In this document: piece by piece, positions 59,663-64,000 of the stretch
Numbering within the stretch: the stretch's first letter is position 1
How the letters are laid out: every line of letters starts with the position of its first letter
From: Nonomuraea wenchangensis
Lineage (GTDB): Bacteria > Actinomycetota > Actinomycetes > Streptosporangiales > Streptosporangiaceae
Direction of reading: 5' to 3'
Assembly (NCBI RefSeq): GCF_900111685.1
Contig: NZ_FOHX01000004.1
Coordinates: 1-64,000, forward strand
DNA: 64,000 nucleotides
The notes under the pieces: generated by a model
Databases searched by the model: none
What the model was told of the DNA's origin: nothing
Seen by the model: the letters and a program-made list of their open reading frames with translations, nothing else
Translations under genes and position numbers: made by a program

Positions 59663-60989
59663 CCAGCTCTACACGACCCTCGGAGTCCTGGCCGCTCTCG
59701 CGGCCGGGCTCTGGGCCTGGCGTCGCTTCCACTACCCGTCCTTCTGGCTCGTCATCGGCTTCCCGATCACCGCCATCACCATCCGGGCGACCTGGCGCAA
59801 GGTCGCCCTCGGCTGCGGCCTGACCAAGAAGCGGCAGCGCTTCTGGTTCACCACCGTTCCCGGCCTGATCGCCTCGACCGGAGTTGTCCGGGTGCGGCGC
59901 AAGTGGCAGCGCATCGCCGTGGACACCAAGCCGTTCATGTGGCTGCCGCTGCCGACCCGTCACGGCTGGCGCGTCACCCTGCACACCCTGGAAGGACAGA
60001 TTCCCGCCGACTACGCCGAGGTCGCCGAACGGCTCGCGCACTCCTGGGGCGTGCACGCCGTACGCGTGTCCTCCGACAAGCCCGGCCGGGTACGGCTGGC
60101 CGCCACCGTCCATGACCCCTTGGTCAAGGTCGATGAACTGCCACCGTCCACCGAGCTGCTCAAGGTCACCGTGGGCCGTCTGGAGACCGGCACACCGTGG
60201 GTGATCGACTTCCGTACCGTGCCGCACTGGCTGAACGCCGGAGCGACGCAGTCCGGGAAGTCCAACCTCGCCAACGCCCTCATCGTCGGCCTCGCCCCGC
60301 AACCGGTCGCCCTGGTCGGCTTCGATCTCAAGGGCGGCGTCGAGTTCACTCCGTACGCGCCACGGTTGTCCGCGCTGGCCACCTCCCGCGCCGAGTGTGG
60401 CGGACTGCTGGATGACCTGGTGGCGCTGATGACCGACCGGATGGGCGTGTGCCGGATGGCCGGCGCCCGCAACATCTGGCAACTCCCACCGGACATGCGG
60501 CCGGTTCCGGTCGTGGTCCTGGTGGACGAGCTGGCCGAGCTGTACCTGATGGCCGACAAGTCGGAGAAGGACGAGATCGCCAAGACCTCGACCGCACTGC
60601 TACGGGTCGCCCAGCTCGGGCGGGCGTTCGGCATCTACCTGTTCTGCTGCGGCCAGCGCATCGGCTCCGACCTTGGTCCCGGTGTGACCGCGCTCCGGGC
60701 GCAGTGCTCGGGCCGGATCTGCCACCGGGTCAACGATCCGGAGACCGCCACCATGACCCTCGGCGACCTCGACCCCGCCGCGCTCGACTCGGCTCGCACT
60801 ATCGCCGCCGAGACGCCCGGCGTTGCCATCGTCGCCGGCCAGGACGGCCAGTGGTACCGCGCCCGCTCCTTCTACGTCACCGAGCACACCGCCGAGCACG
60901 CCGCCCGCACCTACGCACACCTGGCACCGCCCTGGTCCGAGGTGATGACCGCCCAACCCGTCGAGACGCCCGACCAGCAAACCGCCTGA
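59655..60989 (+). CDS. FtsK/SpoIIIE-like conjugal transfer protein
   Basis: The 444-residue protein has N-terminal hydrophobic segments (TLGVLAALAAGLWAWRR; FWLVIGFPITAITI). An FtsK-type motor domain follows: Walker A NAGATQSGKSN near residue 200, VALVGFDLKGGVEFTPY, Walker B PVVVLVDELAELY and a QRIGSDLGPGVTALRAQCSGRICHRV arginine-containing loop. AICE transfer uses one such hexameric pump to move double-stranded DNA between hyphae. GGAGGCCGCCG precedes ATG 59655. Confidence 0.93.
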   Translation: MSDQLYTTLGVLAALAAGLWAWRRFHYPSFWLVIGFPITAITIRATWRKVALGCGLTKKRQRFWFTTVPGLIASTGVVRVRRKWQRIAVDTKPFMWLPLPTRHGWRVTLHTLEGQIPADYAEVAERLAHSWGVHAVRVSSDKPGRVRLAATVHDPLVKVDELPPSTELLKVTVGRLETGTPWVIDFRTVPHWLNAGATQSGKSNLANALIVGLAPQPVALVGFDLKGGVEFTPYAPRLSALATSRAECGGLLDDLVALMTDRMGVCRMAGARNIWQLPPDMRPVPVVVLVDELAELYLMADKSEKDEIAKTSTALLRVAQLGRAFGIYLFCCGQRIGSDLGPGVTALRAQCSGRICHRVNDPETATMTLGDLDPAALDSARTIAAETPGVAIVAGQDGQWYRARSFYVTEHTAEHAARTYAHLAPPWSEVMTAQPVETPDQQTA

Positions 60990-61014
60990 ACCGGTGCTAC
61001 GAGGAGGAACTGAG

Positions 61015-61650
61015 ATGCGCCGCATCACCGCCTGGCTCCTCGACACCGGCTCTGTCCTCGTCCTGGCGCTCATCGCGGGTGCAGGCTCGTTCACCCACAT
61101 CCGCGACACAGCCAGCGAACACGGACAGACCGGATGGATGTCCTGGGCCATCGCCATCTGCATCGACCTGACCTGCGTCATGGCCGCCCGCGAACGCCAA
61201 CGCGACAAGAAGACCGGCCGAACCCGGCGCGGCCCGATCTCCTGGCCCGTCCTCGTCCTGACCGGCGGCATCGTCCTGTCCCTGGCCGCCAACCTCGCCC
61301 AAGCCACTCCAACCGTCTGGGGCTGGATCACCGCCGCCACCCCCGCCGGCGCCTTCCTCGTCGCGGTCTCCATGCTCGAACGCCGCGCCATGAGCACCAG
61401 CGCCGACACACCACAGGACGTCCCGCAGACGTCCTCAGCCGTCTCCGCAGAGTCCCGTGACGTCCCGGCCCGCCACGACAGCCCGACACCAGCTCCGGCC
61501 CTCGTCGACTACGCCCGCCGCGTCGCCGACGAGCACCGCGCCAAGCACGGAGAGCACATCTCCGCAGACCTCATCCGTGCCCGCCTGGGTGTCTCCGAGC
61601 AACTCGCCACGGATCTCCTCCACGTCCTGCAACCCGCCCAAGCTCACTGA
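61015..61650 (+). CDS. DUF2637 membrane protein
   Basis: The 211-residue protein has three to four N-terminal membrane helices (SVLVLALIAGAGSFTHI; GWMSWAIAICIDLTCVMAARERQRDKKTGR; WPVLVLTGGIVLSLAANLAQA; GWITAATPAGAFLVAVSM), the DUF2637 layout. A cytoplasmic tail ends in a short helical region (LVDYARRVADEHRAKHGEHISADLIRARLGVSEQLATDLL) that looks like a small HTH. GAGGAGG precedes the ATG. Family members lie between tra and rep and may help plasmid spread. Confidence 0.88.
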   Translation: MRRITAWLLDTGSVLVLALIAGAGSFTHIRDTASEHGQTGWMSWAIAICIDLTCVMAARERQRDKKTGRTRRGPISWPVLVLTGGIVLSLAANLAQATPTVWGWITAATPAGAFLVAVSMLERRAMSTSADTPQDVPQTSSAVSAESRDVPARHDSPTPAPALVDYARRVADEHRAKHGEHISADLIRARLGVSEQLATDLLHVLQPAQAH

Positions 61651-61664
61651 GAGGAACGCCGTCG

Positions 61665-61931
61665 ATGTCCGCTCTTCACTCGCGGCCCGCGTTCATCGCC
61701 GGGCTACACGCCCTGGCCGAACTGCTGGAAACCCGTCCCGACGTCCCGATCCCACGAAGCACCGTCGTTCATCACGTCGTACCCGATGCCCAAGACGCCA
61801 ATATGCCGACGGCCGCGGACGCGACGCCCCTCATCCACTACCGCTGCTGCACCTGCAACGGCACCGGCCTCTACGACGACCAGACCTGCGCCGACTGCCA
61901 CGGCACCGGCATTGACAACCACGGCGCATAG
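61665..61931 (+). CDS. Small zinc-finger-like protein
   Basis: The 88-residue protein ends with CCTCNGTGLYDDQTCADCHGTGIDNHG. This is a CxxCxGxG-type pair (CTCNGTG, CADCHGTG) as in DnaJ zinc fingers, so it probably binds one zinc. Small proteins of this kind sit before rep in AICEs. Function unknown. Confidence 0.7.
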   Translation: MSALHSRPAFIAGLHALAELLETRPDVPIPRSTVVHHVVPDAQDANMPTAADATPLIHYRCCTCNGTGLYDDQTCADCHGTGIDNHGA

Positions 61932-62025
61932 CCGTAGCGCCCCCCGCCTGGCCACACATCCGCCAAGATCCGCGCCAGGCCGGGGGCCATCCACACCAGC
62001 GTCACTGGATAGGACGGAACCCATC

Positions 62026-63396
62026 TTGCCCCACCTTGCCCACAGCCACGCCGTGGCTGGAATGATCCACCGGCTCAACCAACCCGACTACGACCGCTGG
62101 GCCGGCCAGATCCGCCGTACCGGCGGCTGCCGCCAGCCCATCCACCTGCGGGGCAAGGTCGAACACTACGACCAGGCCACCGGCCACCTCCTGCACCGCT
62201 ACAGCACCAGCACCGAACCGAACGGCGTCCTGCGCGTGGCGTGCAAGACCCGCCGTGCCTCCCGGTGCCCGGCCTGCGCTGAGGTCTACCGCGCCGACAC
62301 CTACCAACTCGTCCGCGCCGGCCTCGTCGGCGGCAAGGGCGTCCCCGAGACGGTCAGTGCGCACCCGTGCCTGTTCGTGACCCTGACCGCGCCGTCCTTC
62401 GGAGCCGTACACGTCCGGCGGGAGAAGAACGGCAAGGTCCTGCCCTGCCACGCCCGCCGCGACGCCGAGACCTGCCCGCACGGACAGGTCATGTCCTGCA
62501 CCGACCGACACAGCGCCGACGACCCGCGACTCGGCGAACCGCTGTGCCCCGACTGCTACGACTACGACGGCTCGGTCCTGTTCAACGCCATCAGCCCCGA
62601 ACTCTGGCGACGCTTCACCCTCGCCCTGCGCCGCCGCTTCGCCCGCCTCAACGGCCTGGCCGTCAAAGCCCTACGGGAGCACGTCAGCATCGCCTTCGCC
62701 AAGGTCGCCGAATACCAGCGGCGTGGCATCGTCCACTTCCACGCCGTCATCCGCCTCGACGGACCAGACGGCCCCGACTCGCCGCCACCACCCTGGGCGA
62801 CCGCCGACGCCCTGGCCCAAGCCGTCCAGCACGCCGCCGCAGTCGTCACAGCGGAGATCAAGCCGCTGAGCCGCACCTTCCGATGGGGCACGCAGCTCGA
62901 CGTACGCCCCATCACCATGGACGGCGACCTCACCGAACAAGCCGTCGCCGCCTACATCGCCAAGTACGCCACCAAGGCCGCCGAATGCGTCGGCACCCTC
63001 GACCGCCGCATTCAGCCCTTGGACGACCTGGCCGCACTCCCGGTACGCGAGCACGCCCGCCGGCTGATCGCCGCCTGCATGCGCCTGGGCGGAAACCCCG
63101 GCCTTGTCGACCTACGGCTCACCCACTGGGCCCACATGCTCGGCTTCCGCGGCCACTTCTCCACCAAGTCCCGCCGCTACTCCACCACCCTCGGCGCCCT
63201 GCGCGCCGCCCGTGAAGAACACATGCGCGCCGAACAGATCACCACCGGACGCCTCCCACTCTTCGACGAGGACACCGTTCTCGTCGTTGCTCACTGGGCC
63301 TACGCCGGACAAGGGCTCTCCCTCGGCGAACAGCTCCTCGCCTCGGCCATCACCGGCCAGCACGCGCCACACCTCAGGGGACCAGATGACCGCTGA
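62026..63396 (+). CDS. HUH-type replication initiator (RepSA-like)
   Basis: The protein of about 456 residues has zinc-like Cys pairs (ASRCPACAEVYRADTY; CPHG; LCPDC). The rolling-circle motifs are FVTLTAPSFG, the metal-binding HFHAVIRLD and the catalytic region AYIAKYATKAAE with Tyr. This fits the RepSA group of AICE and actinomycete plasmid initiators. The start is uncertain: TTG 62026 or ATG 62062. It overlaps the excisionase start by 11 bases. Confidence 0.9.
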   Translation: MPHLAHSHAVAGMIHRLNQPDYDRWAGQIRRTGGCRQPIHLRGKVEHYDQATGHLLHRYSTSTEPNGVLRVACKTRRASRCPACAEVYRADTYQLVRAGLVGGKGVPETVSAHPCLFVTLTAPSFGAVHVRREKNGKVLPCHARRDAETCPHGQVMSCTDRHSADDPRLGEPLCPDCYDYDGSVLFNAISPELWRRFTLALRRRFARLNGLAVKALREHVSIAFAKVAEYQRRGIVHFHAVIRLDGPDGPDSPPPPWATADALAQAVQHAAAVVTAEIKPLSRTFRWGTQLDVRPITMDGDLTEQAVAAYIAKYATKAAECVGTLDRRIQPLDDLAALPVREHARRLIAACMRLGGNPGLVDLRLTHWAHMLGFRGHFSTKSRRYSTTLGALRAAREEHMRAEQITTGRLPLFDEDTVLVVAHWAYAGQGLSLGEQLLASAITGQHAPHLRGPDDR

Positions 63397-63568
63397 ACTG
63401 CTCACCGTCCCGGAAGCGATGGCCGTCCTGAAGGTCAGCCGCTGGACGCTCTACAACCTCATCCGCTCCGGCGAACTCCGCTCGATCCTCGTCGGCGTCC
63501 GCTGCCGCCGCATCCCCGCCGCCGCACTGGAGGCGTACGTGACCCAGCTCTGCGAGGAGGCCGCCTGA
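63386..63568 (+). CDS. xis: Excisionase, helix-turn-helix protein
   Basis: The 60-residue MerR/Xis-like protein reads MTAELLTVPEAMAVLKVSRWTLYNLIRSGELRSILVGVRCRRIPAAALEAYV. That is the standard HTH_17 excisionase sequence. It overlaps rep upstream, and its stop TGA overlaps the int ATG. It directs the integrase towards excision. Confidence 0.93.
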   Translation: MTAELLTVPEAMAVLKVSRWTLYNLIRSGELRSILVGVRCRRIPAAALEAYVTQLCEEAA

Positions 63569-64000
63569 TGCCCACCAAGACCACCCTCGCTACACCCGAC
63601 GAGCCCGAGCGCGGCCCTCGCAAGAGCCGGCGAACCCGGGCCAACAACGAAGGCTCGATCTTCCCGTACAAGAACGGCTGGGCAGGCTACGTATGGGTCA
63701 CCACGCCAGAAGGCAAGAAGACCCGCAAGTGGGCGTACGGCAAGACCCGCGAGGAGACCCACGAGAAGTGGCTCAAGCTTCACGAACTGGCCCGCAGGGG
63801 GCCGGTGGTCACCAAATCGCCGAAGCTCTCGGACTACCTGACGTACTGGCTCACCAACGTCGTGGAGCCCAACCTCGCGCCCAAGACCGCCGCGAACTAC
63901 GAGATGTTCGCCCGGCTCTACATCACGCCCGCGCTCGGCTCCAAGCGGCTCGACAAGCTGACCGTGCGGGACGTTCAGACGTGGGTGAACAAGATCCGCC
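63568..64000 (+). CDS. int: Tyrosine integrase, N-terminal part
   Basis: The first 144 codons contain a basic start (RKSRRTRANNEGSIFPYKNG), an AP2-like arm-binding domain (WAGYVWVTTPEGKKTRKWAYGKTREETHEKWLKLHELARRG) and the SAM-like core-binding domain (LSDYLTYWLTNVVEPNLAPKTAANYEMFARLYITPALGSKRLDKLTVRDVQTW). The catalytic domain lies beyond the right edge. It should recombine at the tRNA-Ala 3' end whose duplicate is at 53554-53596. Confidence 0.95.
   Translation, partial: MPTKTTLATPDEPERGPRKSRRTRANNEGSIFPYKNGWAGYVWVTTPEGKKTRKWAYGKTREETHEKWLKLHELARRGPVVTKSPKLSDYLTYWLTNVVEPNLAPKTAANYEMFARLYITPALGSKRLDKLTVRDVQTWVNKIR

Larger units (their letters stand above)
53554..64000. mobile_element. AICE (pSAM2-type integrative and conjugative element), left end to window edge
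   Basis: From the tRNA-Ala half-site rightwards the gene order fits an actinomycete integrative and conjugative element. It has arm-type repeats, cargo genes, regulatory genes with shared operators, a SCO3933-like protein, an FtsK-like transfer protein, a DUF2637 protein, a HUH replication initiator, an excisionase and a tyrosine integrase. The genes rep, xis and int overlap, as is typical. The int-proximal end, with the intact tRNA, is outside the window. Confidence 0.85.

Noticed and set aside
1..64000. CRISPR array
   Set aside because: No set of regularly spaced direct repeats of 24-40 bases and no cas genes were seen on reading through the window.

Overview
The window is high-GC actinobacterial DNA. 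The codon use, the conservon, FxSxx-COOH and SARP genes, and an integrative element of the pSAM2 (AICE) type fit a filamentous actinomycete, most likely of the Nonomuraea/Streptosporangium group; that placement is inference. No complete rRNA or tRNA gene was found. One tRNA-Ala 3' half is present.

Left part (1-17.4 kb). The window opens inside the 5' end of an rpoB gene on the minus strand, which starts at a TTG and has no rplL directly upstream. A small membrane protein and a cluster of DnaA-box-like 9-mers follow. Next come a divergent PaiB-like/MocR regulator pair and a four-gene conservon (cvnA-B-C-D: sensor kinase-like, roadblock, DUF742, Ras-like GTPase). From 7.4 to 17.3 kb lies an FxSxx-COOH peptide-modification locus: radical SAM FxsB, an HExxH protein, an NB-ARC/TPR protein and a short FxsA-like precursor with an unusual C-terminal extension. 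A STAND-type ATPase/TPR protein and a membrane-anchored KAP-like NTPase flank it.

Middle (17.4-42.9 kb). A MATE exporter is followed by a probable N-acyl-D-amino acid/amino acid utilisation block: D-amino acid oxidase-like enzyme, fused ABC permease-ATPase, binding lipoprotein, MmgE/PrpD protein, D-aminoacylase, and a TetR regulator carrying an IS1595-transposase-like N-terminus. Then come a methyltransferase, an HxlR/imine-reductase pair, and a compact candidate RiPP locus at 29.2-34.7 kb. That locus holds an 18-codon peptide behind a perfect Shine-Dalgarno, a ThiF/E1-like enzyme, a PqqD-M50 membrane protease and a divergent SARP regulator. The rest is small metabolic and regulatory pairs: VOC, cupin/GlxA-AraC, GNAT, TetR/DUF1772, ECF sigma with a CU044_5270-like protein, DUF3626, and BenE with an XRE-cupin regulator.

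Right part (43-53.6 kb). Two paralogous NGSFE-type surface proteins, several short secreted proteins, a HIT protein, and a MarR-controlled DsbA/deaminase/paired-SMR operon sit among decayed genes: a frameshifted VOC, an ADP-ribosylglycohydrolase remnant, a PqqD/M50 remnant and an integrase tail. The integrase tail abuts a 43-nt tRNA-Ala(TGC) 3' half.

From 53.55 kb to the right edge is an integrated AICE: att half-site, integrase arm-type repeats, a low-GC cargo pair of nuclease-like proteins, an RsbW-like ATPase, an XRE/TPR regulator with AGTACT-type operators, a SCO3933-like protein, an FtsK-like transfer protein, a DUF2637 membrane protein, a HUH replication initiator, an excisionase and the start of a tyrosine integrase that runs off the window.
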